Shown: positions 45,701 to 58,880, numbered from the stretch's first letter. The stretch: 64,000 nucleotides of DNA from Adineta vaga (GCA_021613535.1 CP075497.1:13330001-13394000), one strand, 5' to 3'. Numbers and translations are program-made. Notes: generated by a model not told the origin, from the letters alone.

Positions 45701-46791
45701 TTCTTCGAACAAAAGATGATTGCATTAGTGAAGATGATATCTTTCAATTTAGATATTATTACTATTACATCCCTCGATTTGATATATATGTGTATAGATG
45801 CACTCATTCGTTCTTTCCAGCTGATATGTGCACTTGTTTGCACTCAGTCATCTGATGCACTTAAGCTATTCTTTTAATAGCGATCGAGATATATCTTCTG
45901 CCGACGTGCTTTGTATGAAACTGTTAAATTATTTTCATAACAGTTCGTATTAAAAGATGAAAGATTGTCCATGTTTCAGAAACACTGTTTTTGTACTGTT
46001 ATCTGTTTCATATATAAACGTAAAAGTCATATGCATTCTTAATAAATATTGATTTTTTCTCATAATTCAGCTCTACAATTGATTATTATCTTACTAATAT
46101 AATACCAATTCATCAAATCAAAACAAATTTCAAAGAAAATGTTGCTGTGGTGTAGTCAATAAATTGATAACTAAAACTAAACATTGCATATATTACCTAC
46201 AGTAATCGATAAACTCGTCGTAGTACTGAAAAACTTATTAAGGAATCCTATGAACACACTAGACAGGTAAAATGAAAGGATTATTAGTAAAATCATGAGA
46301 TCACCACAGAAAAATAGATATTTAGATATATGAGTATGTATATATATGTATATACATATATATTCAATTCAATGCAAATTAAATCGGCCGTGTACATGAA
46401 AAAGAGAAGATTTACTGATATAACATGTTGCTAATTTTCAATTACATAATGAGCATTTTGAATTTTATCATATTAGTCAATTATAACAAAATTTTGCGAA
46501 ATTTTTTCTGAATTGAATTGAGTTCAATTCATTGAACATAGGAAAAAATTTCCAACTCAACTCAATTCAATTCAACAGTTTCAGGAAAATGTTCCCAATT
46601 CAATTCGTTCAATACAACTTATTTTTCGATTCAATTCAATTCAATTCATGTATATTGAAAAAATTTTCCCAACTCAATTCAACTCAATTCGTCAACTCCG
46701 AAAAAATCCTTCAACTCAATTCATTTCAACTCAAGAATTGAATTGAATTGAGTTGAGTTGGTCGTTTTTTGAATTGAGTTGCCCAGCTCTG
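42727..46791 (-). mobile_element. Apparently intact hAT (BED-type) transposon, 4.07 kb, perfect TIRs and TSD
   Basis: The terminal inverted repeats are identical for about 26 bp, beginning CAGAGCTGGGCAACTC. The flanks are a perfect 8-bp duplication, ACCTAAGA at 42719-42726 and 46792-46799. Next to each end is a zone of iterated AATTC/AACTC units; remarkably, about 140 bp of it occurs as a direct repeat at both ends (about 42830-42970 and 46550-46690, sharing TCATGTATATTGAAAAA and CGTTCCCAATTCAATTCG-like blocks). The interior has one spliced transposase gene with no stops. Structure, TSD and open frame suggest a young, possibly autonomous copy. Confidence 0.95.
43293..45565 (-). CDS. hAT transposase with BED zinc finger, two exons
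   Basis: Exon 1 (45565-44893) and exon 2 (44824-43293) join across a 69-bp intron (AACAG/GTATAG ... TTCTAG/GACAT) to give 734 residues in one frame. The order is: acidic N terminus; BED zinc finger at about residues 45-90 (ATCKICSSLIHG ... HIKDAH); RNase-H-like core with TLDLWSD (first Asp) and LITDSSSNN (second Asp), and TRWNSQYDM; an inserted all-helical region; and the C-terminal hAT dimerisation domain, IPATSAPVERVFSQSG, carrying the Glu. All catalytic positions I would look for are present. It would excise and reinsert the surrounding element and acts in the nucleus. The 5' flank up to 46500 is non-coding and presumably holds the promoter. Confidence 0.9.
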
Positions 46792-46799
46792 ACCTAAGA

Positions 46800-47471
46800 A
46801 CTGATAATGAGACTTTTCATTTTTTTTTATTGTCTTAATTATTTGAACCAATAAAATTATTCATATTATCGTATTAAAATTAAAAACTTCATTTTCGATA
46901 TTTTGTCTATCTACATTATCCTACGGATTATCTATTCTATTCGACATCTGCCTTTATATTGTATACTTTTTCCTTTTCGACATTTAACAGCAAACACATT
47001 TTAATGACATAAAGCTATCTTTTCTATTTGAGTTTGAAGCGCACAAATAAAGATCAATAGTGAGACATTAATGATGCACGATATGTTACAGTAGTTCCGT
47101 GCGAACAAAGGAAAATGTTGACAAACGCAACTTGTATTCTACTTATGGCAATATTCTGAAAAAACAAGGTTTTTAATATGATATTCATTGAACTGTTTCT
47201 ATGTAGAATAGGATTCATTTTTTCAAAAGACCTTTTTATTTGTATTGTTTTTCTTTTAAAAATGAACGACATCATGAAACGTATACAAATCAGGCAGAGA
47301 AGTAAAAATGAGAGAAAAACAGGCAAGTATATAAAATCGATGCGATTTCATTTCTCTTCATTCAATCGAGCAGGTAAATAAAAAGTTGTTTCTAGGACAC
47401 TTTTACTTGTTCTGTTTCCTGGTGTTACCATTCAACGACGTTACGAAAAGGATCATCCTATTTTCGAAATC
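46800..47471. other. Intergenic, nothing recognised
   Basis: AT-rich sequence between the hAT and the start of the VCBS/polycystin locus. Short open frames on both strands lack any known domain. Confidence 0.5.
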
Positions 47472-50400
47472 ATGTTCATTGCTAGTTTGCGTTTTTGGTT
47501 GAGTATATTGCTTCTCACCGATCGAAGTTCAGGTAAGCCGTAAATGATTTTAGGGAGATAGGAGTGTATCTTCAAAATCTTCATAAACGGTCTAGCAAAA
47601 ACAAAAAGAAATTTCTCAAGATTGAGGGCGTTGCGGCGCTAACACCCTACTATCGGGATCTATACTCGTGAGTATCTCCTAAATCGTTGGGCGAACATTC
47701 CGTTGCAAGAGCATATGAAAGGGTTGCAAATATACTTTTATAAACTCGTACAAAAGTATATGAAAATTCAATGTGAAAGAAAAATGAGTTTGTTATTCTA
47801 CATTTATATTTTGCAGTGAATTAAAAAAAAATTTTGTTTCGAATAGCTCAATCTATTGCTATATTTACTAATCAAACGACCTATCCAGCTGGCAATTCGC
47901 CGTATTCTGTTACCACCAATGATTTAAATGGTGATAATAAACCTGATATTATTGTAGCAAACCATGGTTCAAACGACGTCAGCGTTCTTCTGAATATCGG
48001 AAACGGTACATTCAGTCCTCAAACGACCTATTCAACTTGATTCTAACCCAACATCTGTTACTGTAGGCGATACCAACGCTGACAATAACCCAGATATTAT
48101 TGTTGCAAACAACGGTTCAAACAACTTCAGTATACTTCTGAATATTGGAAACGGCACATTCAGACCTCAAACGACCGATTCAACTGATTCTAATCCAATT
48201 TCTGTTACTGTAAGTGACACTGACGGTGATAACAAACCAGATATTATCGTAGCAAACTACGGTTCAAACAATATTGGTATTTTCCTCAATATCGGTAATG
48301 GTATATTCAGTCCTCAAATGCGTTATTCAACTGATTCTGGTCCAATTTCGGTTACCACTAATGATTTAAATGGTGATAATAAGCTCGACATTATCGTGGC
48401 GAATAAGGGTTCTAACAGCATCGGTGTTTTTCTATCACTTGGACAGACAGGTAATTTTGCATCGATAGAATTTCGTACGATATTCCAATTGATTTGAAGC
48501 TATAGACCAGATTTATATTCATCTTCTAGCTATTCTGTATTAAGACCGATTGGGTTTGAGATAGTACTTATGTGATCACGGGGTACCAAGTTTTATTTGC
48601 ACTGCAAATGTAAACTTAAAGGATTCAAATTGATATACTCTTTACTTCATAGTAGAATAATTAAAAATACTACCAGCCAAAGAAACTAACTACTAATTAC
48701 ATCTCAAAATATGCATGAATTTTGACTTCATCACCCTTCTCAGCACTACGCTTGATTCATATGTTTTAACGTTTGAAATATAAGATAACACTCTGCACTA
48801 TAACGACGTTAGCTCTTGCAGCTGGGCGATGAGAAAATATATTAAGAAATCGTCACCTGATCTATATCACTCACTCATCCTTGATTCATCTACTGGGATC
48901 AATTAATCGAATAAAACATATGTTTGGATTTAGGGCTCAAGAAAAGTGACATAATTTCATGTCTTCGGGAAGAAACTTCCCTTTTTTATACAGTATAGAA
49001 CATAATTCTCCAGAGCACTTTTACGATCAGAATAGAAATATTATTGCAACGCAATACATCCAAGACTTGGATTCCAAGTCTCTGGGATGTAATTTATTAC
49101 TTAATGAAAAACCAATAATATACTATTAATTTGCTATAGAAATCATGTTCAACTGTATGCCGCCAGTTATTCAGATAAGAAAATAGCATAAATAACGTAC
49201 ATTTCTTCAGAATTCCAATAGTTATGGATTTAGGTTTATGAATATTCTGTTCCAATTCTGAAAGAGATAATCTTTGTCATTTTAGCTTCACGTGTTGATT
49301 TTTAACTGATTGTATTTTTTCACTTTTTAGTGACTCCAGCTACCACTATCCTCACAACATACAGCACTACTACTACTACTATAATTATCACAAGTGATAC
49401 TAGTATTATCACAACAACTGATACTAGCACTAGTACCACCACCACAACAACAACCGAAAGTACTACTAGTACTTCAACCACCGACACTACAACTAGCACC
49501 AGCACTGAAATTACCACTACCACCACAACTACTGATACTACTACTAGTACGACTACCTCAACAACGGACACCACTACCAGTACAACAACCACAGACACTA
49601 CCACAACTACCGGTACTACCACTGATGCCACGACTACTAGCACTAGTACCACTACTACTACGTCTGATACTTCCACTAGTAGTACAACAACCGATACCAC
49701 AGTACTTCAACCACTGACGCTACCACTAGTACTAGAACGACTACTACAACAACTACTACCACCACTAGTACTACGACTACTAAAACTAGTACTACGACTA
49801 CCACCACTGGTACTATACTACCACTAGTACCACAACCTCTGATACTAGTACTACCACCACAACAACCGATAACACTACAAGTACTACAACTACTGATACT
49901 ACGACCGCGACTACGACTACCACCACTACGACTAACACTACTACAACGACCACCACTACTACCACCACTGATACTACTACTACTGCTAGTACAACAACTA
50001 GCACTACTACTGCAACTACTACCACCAGTACTACAACTGCGGCCACTACTACCACTACGACAACAACCGCGACTACCACCACTACGACTACCACTAGTAC
50101 GACAACCACAACAACGAATACCACCAGCAGTACTACAACCACCGATACTTCCACTAGTACCACAAGCACCACAACCACTGATACTAGTACTATCACCACA
50201 ACAACACATACTACTAGCAGTACCAGTAGCACAACATCTGATACTACTACCACTACAAGTACATCCACTGATCCCACTACTAGTACTAGCACCACCACAA
50301 CAACTTATACTAGCAGTACTAGCACAACCACTGATTCCACCACAACTAGTACAACAACTGATACTACTATGACTATGACTACCTCCACTGATTCTACTAC

Positions 50401-50583
50401 TGGTATGACGATCAGTGATACTACTACTGTTACCACAATTACGGATACGACCACTAGTACTACAACGACCGATACTACCACTACGCCAGTAACACCCAGT
50501 AGTGGTATTACTACGGGTACAACTGGTATTCATGCTAGTACTCTTACAGCAACAGGTAATACTGCTACTATTACATATGAATG
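47472..50583 (+). pseudogene. Signal peptide - VCBS/FG-GAP repeats - Thr-rich protein (5' part of the locus), frameshifted
   Basis: Exon 1 (47472-47532) encodes a signal peptide (MFIASLRFWLSILLL) and ends at a good donor. Exon 2 (47847-48450) carries four VCBS/FG-GAP-like repeats with Ca2+-binding-type loops (DLNGDNKPDIIVANHGSND; GNGTFSPQTTY). One extra T near 48038 shifts the frame after the first repeat. After a long intron, exon 3 (49331-50583) is a Thr/Ser-rich mucin-like stretch of about 400 codons in (ACT/ACC)n-type repeats, with further frame slips near 49700 and 49810. It ends at TGA 50581-50583. Splicing onward to the VCBS exon at 51391 is possible, making this the 5' part of one giant gene; otherwise it is a partial tandem duplicate. 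Confidence 0.65.
49331..50583 (+). repeat. Thr-rich imperfect microsatellite, ACT/ACC/ACA based
   Basis: Nearly every codon is ACN, with scattered GAT, AGT and ACG. The opposite strand stays open as Val/Cys/Ser/Gly-rich frames only because of this composition. Such tracts slip easily, which explains the frame changes. A related, shorter tract is at 52285-52743, where a 60-bp unit (CGACTAGCACTACAACTAAT type) is repeated about four times. Confidence 0.9.
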
Positions 50584-51390
50584 AGTTCTGGGTATAAAAG
50601 TCGAATAAGATATTTGGTACTGCAGTGTGATAGAAGAGTAGATTAATAATATGAATCGTTTACAATACTTTCATAAACGATTTCTGTATATATCTCTATT
50701 TACTAAACCGTTTTTAGGATTCTGTAACAAGATACTATGATAAAATGTTTTGTAGATGTTTTATTCGTTTTTTGTAACATATGATCGCAAGCGAGTGTTG
50801 AAATGTTTAGAGGTAAAGAGTTGTACGTAGCCGACCGCCTAATTTAAATCCCACAGGAATCGTGGTAAAAAATTAAACTAAATAGCAGTTGACATTTGGT
50901 ATTTATTTCCACTAGTAGGAATTATAGGTATCCCGACTTATGCTTCTTTGATAGTTCCGAAAAATTTGCCAGAATGTTTACTGCAAAGATGCAGTGAATT
51001 TTTGAGTATCTCTCGCACAACTGTATTACCGAATAGTAAGCTTGTCCAATGTAATCAAAGAATGCTCGTGTTAGTTGTCGTCTATCGAATTACCTGTATT
51101 TACAGATATCTCCGATCTATTCGATTATGAAGCCATCGCTATATCCAATGTAGAATGAATAATTATAAAATACACTAACAGAAAACAACAGAGGATGAAA
51201 GAGAAAGTGTTTAAATTCGCTGCACGAAACGAAAATTTACCCATACTGAGGACTATGATCGCCTATTCCCAACTTTTTTGTCATGCCGATCCCGATCTGA
51301 ATTCAATTATTCCTTGGTAAAGTATAGTAATGTGCAGGTTCTTCTGCATAATTACACAGATGTTAAGAGCATTTTTCCGTATATGAATAG

Positions 51391-54300
51391 GTCAATCTAA
51401 TATTATATTTACTACTCAAATAACCTATGCAACTGGTGTTTCGCCGTATTCTGTAACAACTAGTGATCTCAATTCTGATAATAGACCTGATATAATTGTG
51501 GCGAACTACGGTTCAAACAACGTCGGTATTTTCCTCAATATTGGCAACGGTACATTCCATAATCAAACAACTTATCCAACTGGATCTGCACCGCACGCTG
51601 TTGCTGTAGGCGATTTTAATGCTGACAATAAACCTGATATTATTGTTGCAAACTCCGGTTCCGACGACATTAATGTTCTCTTCAACATGGGCAATGGGGT
51701 ATTCAATGTTCAAACAACCTATTCAACTGGTACTGGCTCTGCACCGTACTCTTTGACCGTAACTGATGTCAATGGTGATCAAAGATCTGATATTATCGTA
51801 GCAAATAAGGGTTCGAATAATATCGGTGTGTTTTTATGGCTGGAAGACTCAGGTAATCTTTTTACACAGCTCTGTAAACTTTGTATGGATAATATGTTAT
51901 TCATGTTCAGTCAATATTCAGAAGGATATCTGTAACTTATTTCATACATTACGACTTCGTAGAAAATTTTGTTCATTCGTTTGTTTTTTATTTTGACAAT
52001 TGATTTGAACCTAGAGACAAGATCTAGGTTTGTCTCATAGCTCTCCTGCAGTAAGGCTAACATTTATGCATTGTTCAACTGAGAGGGAGAATTTTTGCAA
52101 CTAATGTAGATAAGATATTCTATTTGAGTTTTCACTCTCACCCGTACTTATTTGTGTTTGATATCTTGTATTTCTCTACACTACAACACAAAGAAGCCAA
52201 TATACTTTAAAAGTCACATCAGAGATTTGTCAAATCTATTACCAACATACGTAGAACTTGTGTATATTTTTTCATTTTTTTTAGTGACCACAATTACCAA
52301 TACTATCACAACAAACAATACTACTACTATTATTAATGTTACTATGACAATAGACAGTACTAGTACTAGTAATAATCCTACAAGAACGGATGTTATAACT
52401 ACCATCGCAACTGGAACTAACACTATCACAATCAGTGATACTACCACTGTGTCCACAATCACTGGTACCTCGACTACTACCACAACAACTAGTACTACCA
52501 CGACTAGCACTACAACTAATACCGCCACTACTACCACAACGACTAGTTCTACCACGACTAGCACTACAACTAATACCGCCACTACTATCACAACAACTAG
52601 TTCTACCACGACTAGCACTACAACTAATACCGCCACTACTATCACAACAACTAGTTCTACCACGACTAGCACTACAACTGATACCGCCACTACTACCACA
52701 ACATCTGGTACTACCAGTACCATATCATCAATAAGCTCTGGACGTAAGAATCTGATTGCATAATTATAGAGAAAGATAAGCATATATTTATGCTTACTAA
52801 ATTCAAAAGAACTTCTAGTCGGTTACAGTTTGAGGGACAAGATGCAAATTGTAAGAAGTTTACAGAAGTAGTCTTCCTATTGATATTATCGTATACAGGG
52901 AAAGAATAGTAGAAAATCTCTTTTAACTCCTAACAATGACAGATTTACAGTATATGAGTCTTTCAATGGTTCCAAAGTAATATATAATTTTCTTTTGTCT
53001 TGTAAATATGTTAATTATAATATTTATGAACATATTGAAAAATTAATATATATCATTGCGCAGAATGTTTGGCACCTGTCATTACACTTACTCCGAGGGT
53101 ATCATCATTGTCGGCTCCTGTACGATTTCAGCGAAGTCAAGCATTTTCCATTGTTTCCAGTATTGAACTGAACTGTAACACTTCACTGTCAACAAAGATG
53201 AAATGGATAATTAGTAATTGTAATACTTCATCATGTTTGTCGGAAGTTCGAATAGATCGAGGAGTGATCACTACACTCAGTGAACTATTCATTCCAGCAC
53301 AAAGTCTTGCCTATGGAACTTATGAGCTGAAATTGACTGTAACAATGACCGCTGTACCTAATTTGATCTCTTCAGCATCCACCTATGTGAAGATGGTTCC
53401 ATCCAATATTCAAGCTAATCTTGTTCAGTTTGGTACTTCGATGATTACACAAGGGCATCAACAAAACCTTACACTTAATCCAGACAAGTTCTCAGTTGAT
53501 CCTGACACGTCCACATTTAATGCAAGCGTAAGCTGAAAAGTTGTACATCTTATACATCATCTAAATTATTCATTTTATTCATAGAATTGGCAATACACCT
53601 ACTATTGTCGAATTTATGGTCTTTATAATTTTCCATCCATTAACGGAACACAATTACCTATCGACGATCCCAGAATTGATCTTCTTAATTCATCATGTTT
53701 CTCCAATAGATCAGGTATAATTTATACTTCTCTTATCTACTATTATTTCATTTTTAGGTAATGAAACTGCATGGGAATATGGCTCGACAAAATCGTCGGT
53801 TACCATTCTGGCTGAATCATTGGTATCCAATAAAACCTATCAATTCATGGTCATTATGATCAATCGAGAAAATTCTAGTATTCAAGCTACTGGTTATTTA
53901 CTCGTACAAGTTCAAGATCAGACTGTTCATACGGTTACTGTGGGGTAAGTTTGACATGAAAATCGTTTTCAACCTGAATTTGATCACTACTTATGTAGTT
54001 GTGTCATTTCAACAATGTGTATGTCGAATATGGAATATCAATCTGTCAACCCAACGACACAAGTAGCTCTCTTCAGTATCTGCAATGACAATTGTTCGTC
54101 ATTGTCGAACATTACATGGAATATCTATGAAGGTTTACTAAATTCATCTTCGAATATTGTTAAATGGACTCGATTCAATTCAACAATTGCCAAGAAAAAT
54201 ATCTGGTTTTTTGGTGAGTTTATACATATTTAATTATGAAATATCCTCTTTATCATTTCAGGTATGAATACAAGCAATTTAACAAGTACTACTGATTTGT

Positions 54301-57300
54301 TTATTCATAATCCACAAATTAAATATTGGAGTTTTGAAGTTATCTATTCATTTGTTTCGGAAATAAGTTCAAGTGCAATCAACTTTGTCATCAGTCAACC
54401 GCTTCAAAATGGATCTTGTTCAATAAATCCTCTCAATGGTACAACAAGTACTTTGTTTACCATTTCCTGTTTGAATTGGTTCGGTCAAACTGATATCCAA
54501 GATTATTCATTCTATGGTAAGTAATTATCGCATGTTGATTCAAGGGACATATTTTTAATAACTTCGAAGATATTTTATTTTCATCTACATAGAAAACATG
54601 AGAACATTTTTTAAATTTTTTTCTGAAACATTTATGACTTTGAAAATATAAAAATAAGGTGTCATTTTGTAATCATAGCCTGGACAGACGATTATTTCAA
54701 ACAGATAATAGTTGGCTTTACAACACTATCAACTTTTCAACTTCGATTACCAGCTGGAGATGATAATAGTTCGTTCTTGAACATAAACGTTCGTATTCGT
54801 GATATGCTCAACTGTATCACAGAATACAATATATCAACTATTGTGGTTCTGCCAGATTCGAATAAAATTGCTACGTTAATTGATGTAGTACAAGAACCAG
54901 GCGACGAAGCAAATAGCGATTCTCTTGTTCAACTACTTGCAAGTAGTAATCAAAATATTGTTGGGCAAATTCTTACCTCACTTTCACTAACTTTCAATAA
55001 AATGAGTAGTAAAAATGTGGAGCTTGCTGTGACTAGTAAGTACTTTTTTAATAGTTTAGCTTGTTACTAAAATGACTTTCTTAGATGGTATCCCTGCTGC
55101 AACTATATCGGTATCCCCATTAGATGGTGAAAGTCAACAGATGGTAAGTTTATCATAGATTTTGAGAATAATTTCATCAATATTTGGTATAGTCCTCTGC
55201 ACCATTGAATATTTCGGCTCTCGTTAAATATAATCAAAAATTGAATAGCTATGCAAATGTACGCGACTATCTCATAACATACATAACCAATCTAGCAATT
55301 ACTACTTCGAATAGTATCAAATTACAAGCATCTAGTTTGGCTCAACTAACTGAAACGACAATCGAAATCACACGAGCAGCAGCTGTAAAAGAAATAAAAC
55401 TCTTTTGATCTTTTTAAAAGATAATTATATTTTATTGTTCTTCTCTTAGATGATTGCATCAACCAAATGTTATCAATTAGCTTTAGCTTTACAGGCGATG
55501 GCATTGAAAATATCCTATGAAGATGTTCAAGCTGCATCTACTTCAATTGCTCAGTGTGTCACAAATGTTCTTACGGTACGAATTTTTGTTTTTACTATTT
55601 TAAGATGAACAATAATGATTAAATGATGAATATCTCAATTTAGACTGTTAATATTCCTTTACAAGAACGAGGAAATGTTCTCGATTTGGATCTGAATCGT
55701 GCAAATGCTTTTCCAGCCGACTACGATACTGATATTGAATATATATGGTCAAATTTAAGTAAGATTCTGTTCATATGAATCATTATATCATTTGAAAGAT
55801 CATTTTCTAGAAATGTTTGCAAATGGAGATGATTTTTCATGGGAAACAATTCAGACAGGTCGAAATACGTATTATCAGATGCAAACAGTAAGTTGTCATT
55901 GACTTATGAAACAATTGTTGATTATCTATTAAATTAGGCAAATACAATTGCTTATCAAGTCATTGAAACTCTATCCTTGATTACTAGTGCAGTTAATATT
56001 CATTTGAATATTGATCAACACATGACAGTGAATACATCATCAGTATTTCTTTCCTTGGAAACACTATCCATTTCATCACTACGGAATAAAATCATTCAAC
56101 CATTTCCTAATAGTCAAATTCAAATACCATCAATATTCAATTTGACTGTGAACAATAATGTAACCGTATTTCTTCGAGTAAGTTTATCATACTTAATTAA
56201 TCATTTTTCAATTCTTTTTTAAATTCTTATAGACAATAATGCAACCACTTGCCTCCACTGGTGCTTCTCATTCTCACGAAAATATTAATATGTCAACTTC
56301 TATCTCACTTTCAATTATTGATCAAAATGGAAATGATATTGAAATTAATACAAATATTAATGATCCGATTCAATTTATTATTCCTCGAGATATCAATTTA
56401 ATTGTTTCACCAATGTTTCTACAAAATGTAACATCAATAGATGATAATCATAATCAAATATTTAATTTACATTATATTAATATAACACAATTAAATAAGA
56501 ATCTTAGTGTATCACTTCATTTTGAAATGGATTCTTTAAATAAAAGTCTTGCCTATTTATTAATCTATCGATTCGATGATTCACCTCAATTAAATAGTTC
56601 AATCAATCAAATCGATGGATGGTCATTATTCTGTCCTTTGAGTATGTTCTTTTTAAATATATAGATTTTAAACTTTAATTTTATTTAGATTTAACAAAGA
56701 ATGATACATACACATATTTTATTGATAATCAACGCACATCAAATCATCAATCAGTCATTTTTGGTATACGAGAATTAAATACAACAGAAAGTTATGATTT
56801 CTGTTCAAATAATTCATTGATGAACATTAGTATACCTATTTCGAATAAACCGTACAAATTCTCATCAAATTATAAATTACGTACTTATACATCAGGTTGT
56901 TATTATCTTGATTCAAATAATAATTGGCAATCTGATGGATTATTGGTAAGTTTTCAATTGATTAATAATAATAATAATAATATATAGTTTTCATTTAGGT
57001 TGGACCTTTAACAAATCATTATCAAACATATTGTCTTTCGACACATTTAACAACATTTACGAGTGGTTTTATAATTTTACCAGAACCAATCAATTGGAAT
57101 TATATTTTTGCTAATACTTCTTTTTCTCAAAATAAGATTATTTATTTGACAAGAATTTGTATTTGTATTATTTATCTTCTATTGATAATTTATGATCGTT
57201 ATAAAAATAAGAAAGATATTGAAAAAGTATGAAAATGTTATAATATTTATTCTTATTTATGAATCATTCTTCTAGCTTGAAATCTCTGATAATTACAAAG

Positions 57301-58001
57301 TTAATCAATATTTCTATGAAATGATCGTGTTAATTAACAACTATTCAAATTGTAATTATAATCATTCTCTTCAAGTCAGTTATTTCTTCTTGAATATTTA
57401 TTGTCTAAGTAACAATTATACAAAAGTAAAAAAAATGATTTTCTTTTTATAATATGATGATCTATAAAATAAATTTAAATATTAATAGATTTTAACAATT
57501 GATAAATATTGGAAATGGTTAGAAGACAGTTTTATATCAAATATTCGAGCACAACAATGGTATAATGATAATCCGCATCGAAACTTAAGTGTTTTTATCA
57601 ATGAGAGATCGAATCGATTAATTGGATGGACAATAATGCGACAATTACGTATCAAATCAGATTCATGTCAAGTAACAGAGAGTTATAGTTCATCGATTCG
57701 TCAAGCTTTTATATATCAATCAAGTAATAAACTTAACACGTTCATATATGTAGGAGATTATGTTACGTATGGTGATGATCGTTATATATATGAATTTCAT
57801 GGTAGTCTTTCTAATCTTAAGTCAAATCTATTAGAATTACATCAATTAGAATGGATTGATAAACAAACAAGAGCTGTAATTATTCAAATAAATCTTAACA
57901 ATCGAAATGTAGAAATATTTATGTCCGTAACATATCTTGTCGAATTCTTATCATCTATTAATGTTTTTCCTTCAGCTCGATTCGAATCAATTTATCTTTA
58001 A
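51391..58001 (+). CDS. VCBS - Thr-rich - REJ - GPS - polycystin-like membrane protein, about 19 exons (3' end decayed)
   Basis: Exons: 51391-51852, 52285-52743, 53064-53527, 53585-53714, 53758-53944, 53999-54214, 54262-54516, 54679-55035, 55085-55143, 55193-55384, 55450-55575, 55644-55758, 55811-55887, 55938-56177, 56233-56641, 56689-56947, about 57000-57227, 57276-57374 and 57489-58001; introns mostly 45-65 bp. Domains: three VCBS repeats (VGDFNADNKPDIIVANSGS), Thr-rich tract with 20-residue repeats, REJ-type region (CLAPVITLTP...), a GPS-like site (YCLSTHLTTF), one transmembrane helix (LTRICICIIYLLLIIYD), about 30 residues resembling the start of a PLAT domain (VNQYFYEMIVLI), then the polycystin extracellular domain (MRQLRIKSDSCQV, EWIDKQTRAVIIQINLNN, FPSARF). 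Most of PLAT and several helices are absent. A stop ends the frame at 58001. The start lies upstream, probably exon 47472. Confidence 0.75.
52285..52743 (+). repeat. Second Thr-rich tract with 60-bp tandem units
   Basis: After a mixed Thr/Asn/Ile lead-in, a unit encoding about 20 residues (TTSSTTTSTTTNTATTITTT type) repeats about four times almost exactly between roughly 52490 and 52710. Confidence 0.85.
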
Positions 58002-58880
58002 GGTCAGTTACATTTCATAGTTTTAAAATCTTTGATTAGTCATTTCATTCCGCAATGTTGAATAATTTCGAGATATCATTGATGGAAGAAAGTGTAGAAA
58101 TTGATTTACGAAATATTCAACATTACGGAATAGAAAATATTCTCAAATCTTTCTATTTAACGTTTAATAGTGTTTTCATGAAGATTTGAATTTTTTCTGT
58201 CAATTATCATCATTTATTGAATGGATAATTCTTGGATGTTTATGGAGAGGTGTTGGTATATATATATATATGATGATGATATTATCAATTCATACGAATT
58301 ATAAATTTCTTAGAAAAGAAACAAATGATTATAATTATATTAATCTTTACTTTTTCGTTTATATCAATGATTTATTTATTATTATTCTTGATTTCTGTTT
58401 CTTTTTCTTTTCATTGAAACAATTTGACATGTAGACAAAGATCTTCTCTTATTCATTCATATCAATGTTTTTCTTTTACACAATCTGTTCTATTTTATAG
58501 TCGACATATTTCTTAGCCCATTTTATATTATTTTATTCATCTTCTTTATTGTCCTTATTTTTATCAATATGTTCATATCGATAATTCGTAATAGTTTGTG
58601 TACTGTTCGACAAAATCTTTCATAGAATGTTAAGAAAAATCACAAAATATTTTCGTTTATCGTGTCGAAAGTTTAAACGTTGGAGAGGTGAAAAGAAATT
58701 AATATTTACTTTTTAAAATATTTTATACGAATTTATCTTTAGATATCTGGCAATTGGATCAATGAGAAGAACGAGATATTCTCTTTCGTTCTCAATATCA
58801 TAATTCAATAGAACGTTTTTCGCAAAAAAATCTATCAACTCTTAGAAACATTCAATCGAGTACGTTTTATTGTTTTGTTG
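58002..58880 (+). pseudogene. Decayed polycystin channel 3' exons
   Basis: Past the stop at 58001 several fragments still read as the channel part: FYIILFIFFIVLIFINMF plus ISIIRNSL near 58510-58600 looks like the last pore-lining helix of polycystins, followed by basic residues (LRKITKYFRLSCRKFKRW). Exon-intron signals are unclear and several frames carry stops. The channel therefore appears truncated after its extracellular domain. Confidence 0.5.

Noticed and set aside
49320-50533. Val-rich and Cys/Ser/Gly-rich minus-strand frames
   Set aside because: Antisense of the Thr-codon microsatellite; composition alone keeps them open.
52214-52783. Val-rich minus-strand frame opposite the second Thr tract
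   Set aside because: Same antisense artefact.
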